64,000 nt of DNA from Methylomonas sp. AM2-LC (GTDB lineage: Bacteria > Pseudomonadota > Gammaproteobacteria > Methylococcales > Methylomonadaceae): positions 4,111,501 through 4,175,500 of the forward strand of contig NZ_CP157005.1 of assembly GCF_039904985.1 (NCBI RefSeq), read 5' to 3'. Positions within the stretch are counted from its first letter, which is position 1, and each line of letters opens with the position of its first letter. Below the pieces are notes generated by a model that saw only the letters and a list, made by a program, of their open reading frames with translations, made no database searches and was not told where the DNA came from. Below are positions 6,700 to 16,037 of the stretch, piece after piece. Made by a program: the position numbers and the translations under genes.

Positions 6700-7842
6700 T
6701 TAATTCTGACTTTTACACTTAAAGGGTAAATAAGTGCTGGCATCCTGTTTATAATCGGCTAGCATTTGCTGCTCTCTGCCGACAAAGTCGGCAATGACCT
6801 GTGCAAATCGTTCATCTTTTAACCAATGCGCTGAATAGGTAGTAACCGGCTGAAACCCCCGCGCAATTTTGTGTTCCCCTTGTGCCCCCGAATCAAAACG
6901 TTGCAATCCTTGCTTAATACAGTAATCAATCCCCTGATAATAACAAGTTTCAAAATGCAGTCCAGAATAGTCTTCTTCACATCCCCAATATCGACCATAT
7001 AAACAATCGCTACCCACAAAACTCAATGCGGCAGCAATATATTGACCATCCTTAACCGCCAAAACCAACAATAACTGCTCAGCCATACTTGCCGCAATTT
7101 GCCGAAAAAATGCCAAATTTAAATACGCATACGCGCCTTTTTTTTGATAAGTCAAAACATAAAAACGGAAAAACACCTGCCACTGTTCATCGGTAATGTC
7201 TTTCCCCTCTATGCTATCCAAGTGTATACCTTCGTCCGCAACTCGGCGCCGTTCGCGCTTTAGCATTTTGCGTTTGCTAGCCGTCAAGCTTTGTAAAAAG
7301 TCGTCAAAACTTTGGTATGACTGATTAAACCAGTGAAACTGCACACCTTGGCGAATTGTCAATCCGGCTAAACGCAATTGATCAAACTGTTGTTCGGCCG
7401 GAAATAAACAATGCCAGGAAGATACATGAGTGTGTTCCGCCAGCTGCTGTATATGGCTCAAAAAATAGCTAATGACCGCCTGATTATCGCAAGTTGGCTT
7501 AATCAGCACACGCTGCCCTTGACTTGGCGTAAATGGAATAGCGGTCAATAATTTTGGATAATAGGCTAAGCCATATTGATGGTAAGCTGCCGCCCACTGT
7601 TGATCAAAAACATATTCACCCTGAGAATGTTGTTTACGATAGAGAGGCAATATGGCTAATAATTCATGATTTTGGTACAGCAGTAAATGCGATACTTGCC
7701 AACCCGTTTCTGTACTCACAGCACCACTTTGCTCCAGTGCTTGCAAAAATTCGTGCCGGATAAACGGATACCCTGGTTCTACCCATTGATTCCAGTCAGC
7801 GGCGGTGACTTCATTAATACTATTAATTTGTCTAATTTGCAT
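6700..7842 (-). CDS. FemAB/GNAT-superfamily protein (DUF482, COG3146)
   Basis: A 380-residue protein with the features of the DUF482 'peptidogalycan biosynthesis' family: an N-terminal WNQWV...PFIRHEFL segment, the KRKMLKRERR basic stretch, and C-terminal GSDCLYGRYWGC, LHFETCYYQGIDYCI and GAQGEHKIARGFQP, which are the family's strongest blocks. These belong to the acyl-CoA N-acyltransferase fold; the acceptor is not established. It is divergent from the DUF938 gene, only 39 bases away, so the two share a promoter region. Confidence 0.9.
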   Translation of the reverse strand: MQIRQINSINEVTAADWNQWVEPGYPFIRHEFLQALEQSGAVSTETGWQVSHLLLYQNHELLAILPLYRKQHSQGEYVFDQQWAAAYHQYGLAYYPKLLTAIPFTPSQGQRVLIKPTCDNQAVISYFLSHIQQLAEHTHVSSWHCLFPAEQQFDQLRLAGLTIRQGVQFHWFNQSYQSFDDFLQSLTASKRKMLKRERRRVADEGIHLDSIEGKDITDEQWQVFFRFYVLTYQKKGAYAYLNLAFFRQIAASMAEQLLLVLAVKDGQYIAAALSFVGSDCLYGRYWGCEEDYSGLHFETCYYQGIDYCIKQGLQRFDSGAQGEHKIARGFQPVTTYSAHWLKDERFAQVIADFVGREQQMLADYKQDASTYLPFKCKSQN

Positions 7843-7881
7843 ACGTGCATTGTTTGTTTATAAACGCTACCCTACTCTACC

Positions 7882-8481
7882 ATGATAACGAAACCCTTTT
7901 CTCAAGCTTGTGAAAATAATAAAGAGCCGATTTTGCAAGTTATTCGCAAAGTGTACGCTCAAGCAACCACTGTGTGGGAGATTGGCAGTGGCACCGGGCA
8001 ACATGCCTGCTATTTTGCCAAACAACTCCCCTATCTGGAATGGCAACCCACGGACAGAGTTGAAAATATTGACGGTATTTGTTTATGGACAACAGAGGCA
8101 CAACTAAGCAATTTAAAAAGCCCCTTAAGCTTAGCAGTACAAGATGACACTTGGCCGTGTAAAAGTATTGATGCATTATTTACGGCCAATACCTTGCACA
8201 TTATGAACTGGGATGAAGTTCAACTGCTGTTTGCGCGACTTAACGTTTATCTGACTGCCAATGCAAGTGTATGCATATACGGCCCATTTAATTATAACGG
8301 CGCTTATACCAGCGAAAGTAATGCCCGTTTTGACCAATGGCTAAAAGCCCAGAATTGCTTGAGTGGCATTAAAAATTTTGAAGACATTCTAGCTCTGGCA
8401 ATTAACATAGATTGTGAGCTGACTGCAGATGAGACTATGCCGGCCAATAATCGTTTACTGGTTTTTAAGAAGAAAGCGTAA
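7882..8481 (+). CDS. DUF938 SAM-dependent methyltransferase-like protein
   Basis: A 199-residue class I methyltransferase fold. The SAM-binding motif I is VWEIGSGTGQHACYFA (about residues 31-46), with the acidic post-motif at PTDR and the family block FTANTLHIMNW followed by YGPFNYNG. The length is normal for DUF938. The substrate is unknown. It starts 39 bases from the divergent DUF482 gene and is followed on the same strand by a remnant toxin-antitoxin pair. Confidence 0.9.
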   Translation: MITKPFSQACENNKEPILQVIRKVYAQATTVWEIGSGTGQHACYFAKQLPYLEWQPTDRVENIDGICLWTTEAQLSNLKSPLSLAVQDDTWPCKSIDALFTANTLHIMNWDEVQLLFARLNVYLTANASVCIYGPFNYNGAYTSESNARFDQWLKAQNCLSGIKNFEDILALAINIDCELTADETMPANNRLLVFKKKA

Positions 8482-8592
8482 CTATGATGATTTGCACCTT
8501 TTACAGTGGGGATTCGGATGGATTTTAATCCCTTGATTTTTTCAGACATAGCGGGATATAGTTACGCCATATAGCATTTAGGAGGCAACGCC

Positions 8593-8825
8593 ATGCCCCT
8601 AGCACAGTCTTTACCAATAACCGCAGCCAAGCAGTGTGTTTACCGGCAAATATGCGTTTTGCAGATTCTGTAAAAAAAGTGAGTGTGCGAACTGTTGGTC
8701 ATGATCGTATCATTTCTCCAGTTTACTCAAGTTGGGACAGTTTCTTTCTGTCTGAACCAGAAGTAAGTGATGATTTTATGGCCGAGCGAGCCAGTCAGGA
8801 TCAATACGAACGTGAAAGCTTGTAA
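8593..8825 (+). pseudogene. vapB: Frameshifted VapB antitoxin
   Basis: An ATG at 8593 has an ideal AGGAGG seven bases upstream, but its frame soon stops. The next frame, read from 8601 on, gives STVFTNNRSQAVCLPAN and then WDSFFLSEPEVSDDFMAER, the AbrB/SpoVT DNA-binding and toxin-binding parts of a VapB antitoxin. Joining the two requires one extra base near the CCCC run at 8596-8599. A residue that is Arg in the usual QAVRLP motif is Cys here, suggesting further decay. Nine bases separate it from the toxin gene, normal vapBC spacing. A sequencing error in the C-run is the main alternative. Confidence 0.8.
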
Positions 8826-8834
8826 ACTTGGCTT

Positions 8835-9235
8835 ATGCTGAAATATTTGCTTGATACCAATATTGTCATTTACGTCATCAAACAACACCCAATAGAAGTC
8901 TTCGCTACTTTTAACAAACATTATGGCAGAATGGCAATTTCTGTTATCACTTTAGCGGAATTGGTGCACGGTGCTGAAAAAAGTCAATTCCCGGCAAGAA
9001 ATCTGTCAACGGTTGAAGATTTTTGCAGTCGTTTGCAAATTTTGCCCTATGTGGATACCGTATCCTATCACTACGGAAACATTCGAGCGCTTTAGAACAG
9101 GAGGGGAAACTGATTGGGGTTAATGACCTGCATATTGCAGCACACGCCCGCAGCCAAGATTTAGTGTTGGTCACTAATAATTTAGGTGAATTTGAACGTG
9201 TACCTGGATTATTGTTAGAAAACTGGCTGAGATGA
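8835..9235 (+). pseudogene. vapC: Frameshifted VapC toxin (PIN-domain ribonuclease)
   Basis: The first part, from the ATG at 8835, reads LLDTNIVIYVIK with the first PIN acidic residue and then LAELVHGAEKS; it stops at a TAG at 9093-9095. The remainder, GVNDLHIAAHARS and LVTNNLGEFERVPGL, is in the next frame, ending at 9235. One base is missing around 9089-9091, within what should be an Ala-Ala-Leu-Glu stretch. The intact protein would be about 133 residues, the normal VapC size. The first fragment lacks the later catalytic Asp, so the toxin should be inactive. Confidence 0.88.
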
Positions 9236-9354
9236 ATCCAATCAATGATTACTGCTGTCAAATATAATAGCTAGCAGAGGAATCATCTTTACCTATCTGT
9301 AATCCACAATTTATTAACTTGCAGTAACTAAAATAAAAAACAGAGGAATCAAAA

Positions 9355-10251
9355 ATGGAAATTTTCTATTGGATTTTGTTGGTATTTGTCCTGATAACGG
9401 TAGTACTGAGCTTCTTTACGGTAAGCACCGCACAAGTGGCAATTATCACCCGCTTTGGCAAGTTTTTACGCGTTGCAAACCCCGGTTTAAACTGGAAAGT
9501 ACCCTTTATTGATGCGGTAGCTGTCAGAATAAGTTTACGTGTTAATCAGATAATGCTGACCATGGAAACCAAAACCAAAGATAACGTGTTTGTCACCATC
9601 CCGATTTCTGTACAAAATCGAGTAAGGCCTGAAAAAGTTTACGATGCCTATTACAAATTATCCGATCCAGCAGAACAAATTAAATCTTATGTTGAGCAGG
9701 TCATCTTGGGGCATGTTCCCGGCATGACGCTGGATGAAGTCTTCGCCAGTCAATCTGGAATTGCTGCTGCAGTAAAGCGTGAGTTAGATGCGGATATGGA
9801 AGGCTTTGGCTATGAAATCGTTAATGTGCTAGTTACCGATATTGTACCTGATGAAAAAGTTAAATCAGCAATGAATGATATTAATGCCGCCCAACGCGAA
9901 CAGGTGGCCGCCACCGCTCGTGGTGAAGCTGAAAAAATATTAGTAGTAAAAAAAGCTGAAGCCGAAGCTGAAAGTAAAGCCTTACAAGGACAAGGTATTG
10001 CCAATCAAAGAAGAGCCATTATTGAGGGACTGCGAGGGTCCATTGAACAATTCCAGAAAACCGTGGGTGATGTAACAACTGCAGAGGCCATGCAATTAGT
10101 GTTAATTACTCAGTATTTCGATACGCTTAAATCCATTGGTGAAAATGACAAAACCAACACGCTATTCATTTCGCACTCACCGGGTGCTGTCAATGACATA
10201 TCTGAACAAATCATGAAATCCATGCTGGCTGCGGATAAAGCAAAAGATTAG
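9355..10251 (+). CDS. SPFH/band 7 domain membrane protein (stomatin/prohibitin-like)
   Basis: This 298-residue protein has an N-terminal membrane anchor (about residues 3-23), an SPFH domain (about 24-200) with NPGLNWKVPFID and the DAYYKLSDP segment, and a long Ala/Glu-rich coiled coil (about 180-225) that drives oligomerisation. It resembles the HIR-type branch of stomatin-like proteins that scaffold membrane microdomains. No NfeD or protease partner is adjacent. A GAGGAA ribosome site precedes the ATG. It is monocistronic by appearance and convergent with the signalling island. Confidence 0.92.
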   Translation: MEIFYWILLVFVLITVVLSFFTVSTAQVAIITRFGKFLRVANPGLNWKVPFIDAVAVRISLRVNQIMLTMETKTKDNVFVTIPISVQNRVRPEKVYDAYYKLSDPAEQIKSYVEQVILGHVPGMTLDEVFASQSGIAAAVKRELDADMEGFGYEIVNVLVTDIVPDEKVKSAMNDINAAQREQVAATARGEAEKILVVKKAEAEAESKALQGQGIANQRRAIIEGLRGSIEQFQKTVGDVTTAEAMQLVLITQYFDTLKSIGENDKTNTLFISHSPGAVNDISEQIMKSMLAADKAKD

Positions 10252-10357
10252 GCTGTTATCGAAAAAGATCGACTCAAGCTTATCTTGCCTAATTGAATCA
10301 AGGCGAAATCCAGAAATTAGCTGATGGTATTTAAATTTTACGCTGCCGTTTCTATTT

Positions 10358-12229
10358 CTATTTTATAGACTCAGACAAGGAGTACAGGTTCTTTACGAAT
10401 AATATTTCTACTTCATTGGCAGGAAGTGGTCTACTAAAATAATAACCCTGAATTTCGTCACATTTTTTTAACCTCAGAAAGTTTACTTGATCACCCGTTT
10501 CTACACCTTCAGCAATCACTTTCAGTTTAAAATTATGTGCCATGGCAATAATGGTTAACACCAAATTTTCATCTTCTTGATTTTTGGTTACATCGTTAAT
10601 AAAAGCCTTGTCTATTTTTAAATTATCGAAAGGAAAACGTTTCAAATAACTCAGACTAGAATAACCGGTACCAAAATCGTCCATTGAAATCTGGATACCC
10701 AGTGCTTTTAATTTGTTCAATGTCAGCACTATTTTTTCTGGTTCCTGCATCACTGCGCCCTCGGTGACTTCCAAATCCAGATACTCAGCGTTTAGTCCGC
10801 TTTGGCTTAACACCTCTACTATTGTGTCTATAATAGTAGCACTATGTAATTGTTTGGGCGAAATGTTTACCGCCACCGTAATTTTGGGGAAACCTGCATC
10901 TAGCCAGGCCTTAGCTTGCAAACAGGCTGTTTTTAACACCCATTCTCCCATAGGTACAATTAACCCAAGCTCCTCTGCCAAAGGAATGAAATGGTCGGGT
11001 GGAATAATGCCTTTTTCTGGATGCTGCCAACGCAGTAAAGCTTCAACACCACTCACATTTCCAGTCAGTAAATTAATCTTAGGTTGATAAAAAACCACGA
11101 ATTGCTCATCTTTTAACGCTTGACATAATTCCTCTTTCAGAAGCATATGATGAAGCAAACGTAGATTGAGCTCTTCTGTGTAAAACCGAAACGTATTACG
11201 CCCTCTTAGTTTGGCATCGTACATAGCAGCATCGGCATGCTGAAGCAGAACTTCTACAGTCTGTCCATCCTGCGGGTAAAAACTGATGCCAATACTGATG
11301 GTTTCTTGTAAGCTATGTCCACTAAGCTGTAGGGGCTGTGAAACCTCGGTAATGATACGCTCGGCAATTCTAGAAGCTTCTTCAAGTTGGGCGACTTCTG
11401 GAAGTATAACAACAAAACCATCACCATCGTATCGAGCTACACTATCAACAGCTCGGGTACACGTTAATAGCCGCTGAGCAGTCACTTTCAGTAGCTCATC
11501 ACCTACCGAATGCCCTAGAGTATCGTTAATTATTTTAAAGTTATCAATATCCAGAAAAAATAAACAGACCTGAGTTTGGTTGCTTTCTGCAGTAATGATG
11601 ATTTGTTGCAAACGCTCGCTCAGTAAATGTCGATTGATTAGCCCGGTTAATTCATCGTAATTGGCTTGATAGTTTAATTGACTCTGTTGAATAGTAAAAT
11701 TATGATTAGCGACATCTAATTGTTGAGTTCGATGCTCAAGCAAGATTTGTAGCTGTTTGTTAAGTGAGTCTAATTCAGCATTTTTTTGAACAATTTCTTT
11801 TGCTAATTTATTACGCTCTTCCCGCAATTTTTTTTGTTCCAATGCATTACGGACTAATAATTTTAACTCCTGATCTTGCCAGGGCTTATTACAGTAATTA
11901 TAAATACGTCCTTTGTTAACGGCATCAATAGTCGATTGCAAATCTGCATAACCCGTCAACAAAATCCTTATCGTTTCCGGCCATTTGGAAACTACTTCAC
12001 ATAAAAATTCCACGCCGTTCATTTCCGGCATACGCATATCGCAAAGGATCAAATCCACAGCATGCGTGTTTAGAATAACCAGACCATCAGCTCCACTTTC
12101 TGCAAGAAAAATAGTGTAATTTTCTTGATAAAATAGGCGACGCAAAGATTTCAATACATTGGGTTCATCATCTACAAACAGTAAAACTGGCTGGTGCCGA
12201 GTCATCAACGAAGAATCAATATTACTCAT
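10358..12229 (-). CDS. Response regulator with REC, degenerate GGDEF and EAL domains
   Basis: A 623-residue protein. The REC domain (about 13-130) has the phosphoacceptor Asp64 and the conserved Lys in NKPW; a coiled linker leads to a GGDEF domain (about 195-350) and an EAL domain (about 370-610). In place of GGDEF the signature reads DGDGF, losing one Gly and the Glu, so diguanylate cyclase activity is doubtful. The EAL domain keeps EALLRW, DDFGTGYSSL, KIDKAF, EGVET and QGYYFSRP, so cyclic-di-GMP phosphodiesterase activity is likely. Its ATG overlaps the stop of the upstream kinase gene by four bases, identifying that kinase as the probable phosphodonor. It closes a four-gene minus-strand operon. 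Confidence 0.95.
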   Translation of the reverse strand: MSNIDSSLMTRHQPVLLFVDDEPNVLKSLRRLFYQENYTIFLAESGADGLVILNTHAVDLILCDMRMPEMNGVEFLCEVVSKWPETIRILLTGYADLQSTIDAVNKGRIYNYCNKPWQDQELKLLVRNALEQKKLREERNKLAKEIVQKNAELDSLNKQLQILLEHRTQQLDVANHNFTIQQSQLNYQANYDELTGLINRHLLSERLQQIIITAESNQTQVCLFFLDIDNFKIINDTLGHSVGDELLKVTAQRLLTCTRAVDSVARYDGDGFVVILPEVAQLEEASRIAERIITEVSQPLQLSGHSLQETISIGISFYPQDGQTVEVLLQHADAAMYDAKLRGRNTFRFYTEELNLRLLHHMLLKEELCQALKDEQFVVFYQPKINLLTGNVSGVEALLRWQHPEKGIIPPDHFIPLAEELGLIVPMGEWVLKTACLQAKAWLDAGFPKITVAVNISPKQLHSATIIDTIVEVLSQSGLNAEYLDLEVTEGAVMQEPEKIVLTLNKLKALGIQISMDDFGTGYSSLSYLKRFPFDNLKIDKAFINDVTKNQEDENLVLTIIAMAHNFKLKVIAEGVETGDQVNFLRLKKCDEIQGYYFSRPLPANEVEILFVKNLYSLSESIK

Positions 12230-14073
12230 GCTGCATTGACGTCAACGTTGATGGGCAAAATTACACGAAAACACGTACCCACGCCGACTTTGCTGTCTAT
12301 GCGAATTTCGCCCTGATGTTTTTTAATAATACTATAGGAAACAGACAAGCCCAGCCCAGTGCCTTGACCTACCGGTTTAGTGGTAAAAAACGGATCAAAA
12401 ATTTTATCAATATGTTCAGGCGCAATCCCTTTACCATTATCGCTAATTTCTATCAAAATATTACCACCCTCAGCTTTGGTACTCAGCTTAATGGTGCCAT
12501 TTTTTTCAATAGCGTGTGCGGCATTGACCAATAAATTCATAAATACCTGATTCAATTGCTGTGGTAAACACCATATTTGTGGAATAACACCATAGTCCTT
12601 GATAACCTGTGCTTTGTATTTAATCTCGTTATTACTAATATTTAAGGTACTATCCAGACAGCTATGCAAATCAGACCACTGCCAGACATCGCCACCCCCT
12701 GCATGTGAAAAATCTTTAAGGTCCTGCACGATTTTTTTTACTCTAGAAGCCCCTTCCTGTGACTCACTCAATAAATCGAGTACATCAACTTTAGTAAACT
12801 CCAGGTCAATCTTAGTCTTGTATTGCTGAATATGACCAACTTTTTCCGCATTCGAGCAGTCAGACTCTAGCGCCTCATACTTAGATATCAATACCAATAA
12901 TTCTTCCACATATTTTTTTAATGAGCTCAGATTCGAGTTAATATAACCAATTGGGTTATTGATTTCATGAGCAACACCAGCAGCCAGTTGACCAATGGAA
13001 GATAATTTTTCCGACTGGATTAATTGACGCTGGACTTCCTGGATTTTATCCAGTGCGGACTGTAACTCCTGATTACGCTGTTTAAGTAAATCCTCAGCCA
13101 ACTTATGCTGAGTAATATCAACCGTTATGCCGTCTATACGTTCCGGTGTACCGATGCTATTTCGCACCAGCCGCATATGATGAAAAAGCCAGCGTACTGA
13201 TCGATCTGGACGTATAATTCGATAGGTTATGATCTGCGTGCCAGTACGCATAATCTCTTGTAAACTGGTTTCAACCCTGACTCGATCTGCCGGATCCACA
13301 ATATTTAGCCATAAATTAGCATCATTTATAAAATCGTCCACCGCATAACCAGATACGTCAAATGCAGCTTTATTCAGATAGAGCAATTTTAAGGTATCAG
13401 GTTCCATCGACCAAATTATGCTATCCACTGAATCCAAAATATCAAATAAGCGTTGTTCAGAGGCTAACAGATTGGCTTTTGTGATTTGTAACAGTTGATT
13501 AGTTTCCTCATAGTGAATTTTTGTTTCGATTAACTGTTGAATACGTTGCTGCTGACTGATATGCAAACAGACATTATCAATGACCAATGCAATCAAATTA
13601 ACCAGAGGTTGCCCACGCTCTAAATCTGCCTGTGTATATTGGATTTGTTGACTAAAACTACAAATACTTAACACGCCGAATACATCCTTTCTTATTTGTA
13701 ATGGCCATGCCAATTGACTAACAGAGGTTTGCGTTTCAGATTCGAGTTGAGAATAATCAAAGCTAGGATCACGACTTATATTGCCATTGAGTAACATGGC
13801 TTGCCGATTATCTAATACCAAAGCCACAACCTTGTTACTGGCTGCAACGCTCTGCTCTGTTTCCAGTGCGCCCACATTGACGACTAGAGACGGAATGTTA
13901 TCCTCTTCGTTTTGACACAAGGTTAATGAACCACAATCCGTAGCAAACCTTGTCAGAAAATGTTGTAGCATCCTTTCATAAACTTGTTTGGTATCATTAT
14001 ACTGTGTATCAATTTGTCCCAATTGGTAAAGCTCATAAATCCAGCTTAATTGTTGCGCATTATTCAAGTGCAT
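12226..14073 (-). CDS. Sensor histidine kinase with GAF and PAS domains
   Basis: A 615-residue cytoplasmic kinase with no membrane segment. A GAF domain spans about residues 30-172 and a PAS/PAC domain about 205-330. The HisKA region has the phosphorylatable His369 in VAHEINNP, and the ATPase domain has NLLVNAAHAI, SDNGKGI and GTGLGLSVS. The last half is strikingly similar to that of the hemerythrin-linked kinase at 16038, down to the FDPFFTTKPVG block, so the two are paralogues. Its stop overlaps the ATG of the REC-GGDEF-EAL gene and it starts 15 bases after the HDOD gene. Confidence 0.95.
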   Translation of the reverse strand: MHLNNAQQLSWIYELYQLGQIDTQYNDTKQVYERMLQHFLTRFATDCGSLTLCQNEEDNIPSLVVNVGALETEQSVAASNKVVALVLDNRQAMLLNGNISRDPSFDYSQLESETQTSVSQLAWPLQIRKDVFGVLSICSFSQQIQYTQADLERGQPLVNLIALVIDNVCLHISQQQRIQQLIETKIHYEETNQLLQITKANLLASEQRLFDILDSVDSIIWSMEPDTLKLLYLNKAAFDVSGYAVDDFINDANLWLNIVDPADRVRVETSLQEIMRTGTQIITYRIIRPDRSVRWLFHHMRLVRNSIGTPERIDGITVDITQHKLAEDLLKQRNQELQSALDKIQEVQRQLIQSEKLSSIGQLAAGVAHEINNPIGYINSNLSSLKKYVEELLVLISKYEALESDCSNAEKVGHIQQYKTKIDLEFTKVDVLDLLSESQEGASRVKKIVQDLKDFSHAGGGDVWQWSDLHSCLDSTLNISNNEIKYKAQVIKDYGVIPQIWCLPQQLNQVFMNLLVNAAHAIEKNGTIKLSTKAEGGNILIEISDNGKGIAPEHIDKIFDPFFTTKPVGQGTGLGLSVSYSIIKKHQGEIRIDSKVGVGTCFRVILPINVDVNAA

Positions 14074-14088
14074 GTGATTTTCCCAGAT

Positions 14089-14922
14089 TTAAAGCGCAGA
14101 AAGAATTTGAGAGGCGAATTGTTCACTCGTATTAACACAAGTTTCCAGCTCCTCAATTGAAATACTCAGCCGATCTAGCACCTTTGCTCCTTCTTCCGAT
14201 TCCAGCAAGGCTAGCGTTTTATTTTGCTCAACGGTGTTTATGAGAAAATTTGCGACGTAAACTAATAAACCTAATGAGATAATTTCTGTGGATGGTAGTG
14301 TTTCGTGTTGCTCAATCGCTTCTTGGATAACCCATGGCAAATTCCAATGCTGTGCCACCTTACTACCAATTTCCACATGATCAAATCCCATTAATTGTCG
14401 TTCTTTAACAACACTAATGAACTTGGCTTCTTTGGCAATCAAAGCATATTCAGTGGGAAACATCAAAACAATAACCAACTTGCCAATGTCATGTAATAAC
14501 CCTGCTGTAAATGCAATATCTTCACCAATACCGATATGTGTAGCGAGTAATCTGGCGCAATTTGCCACAGCCAAACTATGATGCCAAAAAAATAGGTAAT
14601 CAAAATCTTTATGCTGGGTTGGCAAACTATTCATTAAACACGTGCTGAACAACAAATCCCTAACCCGATTCATCCCCAATAGCACTATGGCTTCGCGTAA
14701 AGAGGCTATTTCACGCGGCATACCGTAAAAAGGAGAGTTGATAATACGTAAAATGTGGGCCACCATAGGTGGATCCTGGCCAATTTTTTCTGCAAGTTGC
14801 GTTAGGTTTTGATTATTCGCGGTTTGCTGCAAAGCATCTAGTAACAAAACCGGTAACGAAGGTAAATCAACCAGGCGCTCTAATTTAAGTTGCGTATTGC
14901 CATGTTCTTTTATCGACATCAA
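14089..14922 (-). CDS. HDOD-domain signalling protein
   Basis: A 277-residue HDOD protein. Typical blocks are LPSLPVLLLDALQ, VAHILRIINSPFYG, LGMNRVRDLL, FWHHSLAVA and AGLLHDIGKLV. HDOD proteins are regulatory scaffolds related to HD hydrolases, often placed with kinases and response regulators, and most are considered non-enzymatic, although the HDIGK motif is kept here. Its ATG overlaps the stop of the upstream REC gene by four bases, so the HDOD protein is probably the output or modulator of that response regulator. Confidence 0.93.
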   Translation of the reverse strand: MMSIKEHGNTQLKLERLVDLPSLPVLLLDALQQTANNQNLTQLAEKIGQDPPMVAHILRIINSPFYGMPREIASLREAIVLLGMNRVRDLLFSTCLMNSLPTQHKDFDYLFFWHHSLAVANCARLLATHIGIGEDIAFTAGLLHDIGKLVIVLMFPTEYALIAKEAKFISVVKERQLMGFDHVEIGSKVAQHWNLPWVIQEAIEQHETLPSTEIISLGLLVYVANFLINTVEQNKTLALLESEEGAKVLDRLSISIEELETCVNTSEQFASQILSAL

Positions 14923-15767
14923 CTTCCCCCGCTTGGCATAAGCATTACCACTGTGCCTTTTGATTGACTAAAATCACCCATAGCGCTTATCCATACTTGC
15001 AGAGTTCTTCCATCTTCAAGCTGTATACGTTGGGGGCCCATTGCGTGTTCACCCTGCAGTGTTGCATTTTGCAGTTGTTGGATGAGTGCATCGGGCAATA
15101 ATTCGTTGGCTTGCAAACCGAGCAAACAACTGCCCTGATGATGAGGAAACAATCGATCTGCACAGCGGTTTGAGGTAGCGATCATATTGTGGTTATCAAC
15201 ACCAATAATCGCAATGGGCAAATTTTCAAGAATTTCTTGAGAAACTTTCAGCATGGTCATGTTATGAACAATCTCACGTGTTTTCTGCTGAACCTGTTGC
15301 TCCAAATTCTGATTAAGCCTAAACAGCTTCTCATTCGAGTCGGCAAGTTCTTTAGTCAGTCGTTGATTTTCTAACTCCATTTCATAGTACTCGAATGATT
15401 CACGTACATTTTTAAGTAGCAATTCATCATCCCAGGGTTTAGTTAGAAACTTAAAGATTGCCCCCTCATTAATGGCATTGGTCACTGACTCAAGCTCCGT
15501 ATATCCAGATAAAACCAAGCGTATCGTTTTTGGATAAAGCTCTTTAACTTTACGTAAAAATTCAACTCCGGTCATTTGTGGCATACGTTGATCGGAAATA
15601 ATGACACCCACGTCATTATCAATGAGCAAATTAAGTCCTTCTTCGGCGCTATGCGCTGTCAATATTCGATAGCCATCTCTACGTAGCGTACGTTTAAGCG
15701 CACTAATGATATTCGGCTCGTCGTCGACCAACAATATAGTTCTTAATACGGACATTTCTTCTATCAT
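14919..15767 (-). CDS. Response regulator with REC and PAS-like domains
   Basis: The first gene of the minus-strand signalling operon. The REC domain has Asp59 (in VIISDQRMP) and the Lys in TKPWDDELL. A coiled coil (about 130-170) precedes a PAS-like domain (about 175-270) with GVDNHNMIATSNRCAD. There is no DNA-binding domain, so it signals through protein contacts, probably with the overlapping HDOD gene product. The start is uncertain: ATG at 15767 is used here; ATG at 15755 or a longer form from 15836 are alternatives, none with a strong ribosome site. Confidence 0.9.
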   Translation of the reverse strand: MIEEMSVLRTILLVDDEPNIISALKRTLRRDGYRILTAHSAEEGLNLLIDNDVGVIISDQRMPQMTGVEFLRKVKELYPKTIRLVLSGYTELESVTNAINEGAIFKFLTKPWDDELLLKNVRESFEYYEMELENQRLTKELADSNEKLFRLNQNLEQQVQQKTREIVHNMTMLKVSQEILENLPIAIIGVDNHNMIATSNRCADRLFPHHQGSCLLGLQANELLPDALIQQLQNATLQGEHAMGPQRIQLEDGRTLQVWISAMGDFSQSKGTVVMLMPSGGS

Positions 15768-16037
15768 AATTTGATTTCTGCATTCATAAAGAGAGATTGA
15801 ATACGAAGCACTTCCACCGTAGAAAACATTCAACACACTGAATTTATATCAGTTTAGACGATTTCTAAGTTTAATCACAGAATTTGCAAAACAATGTAAA
15901 CGCTACAGAAATTTTAATTGCAATAGACTATGCTTTTATTTTGTTTAGGCAAAAATAAAGATCGTTCGACTATTCACTCACTTTAGTAGTGGTAGGCTAA
16001 ACCATGAGCAACATAATCATTAAAATGGAACAACAAC

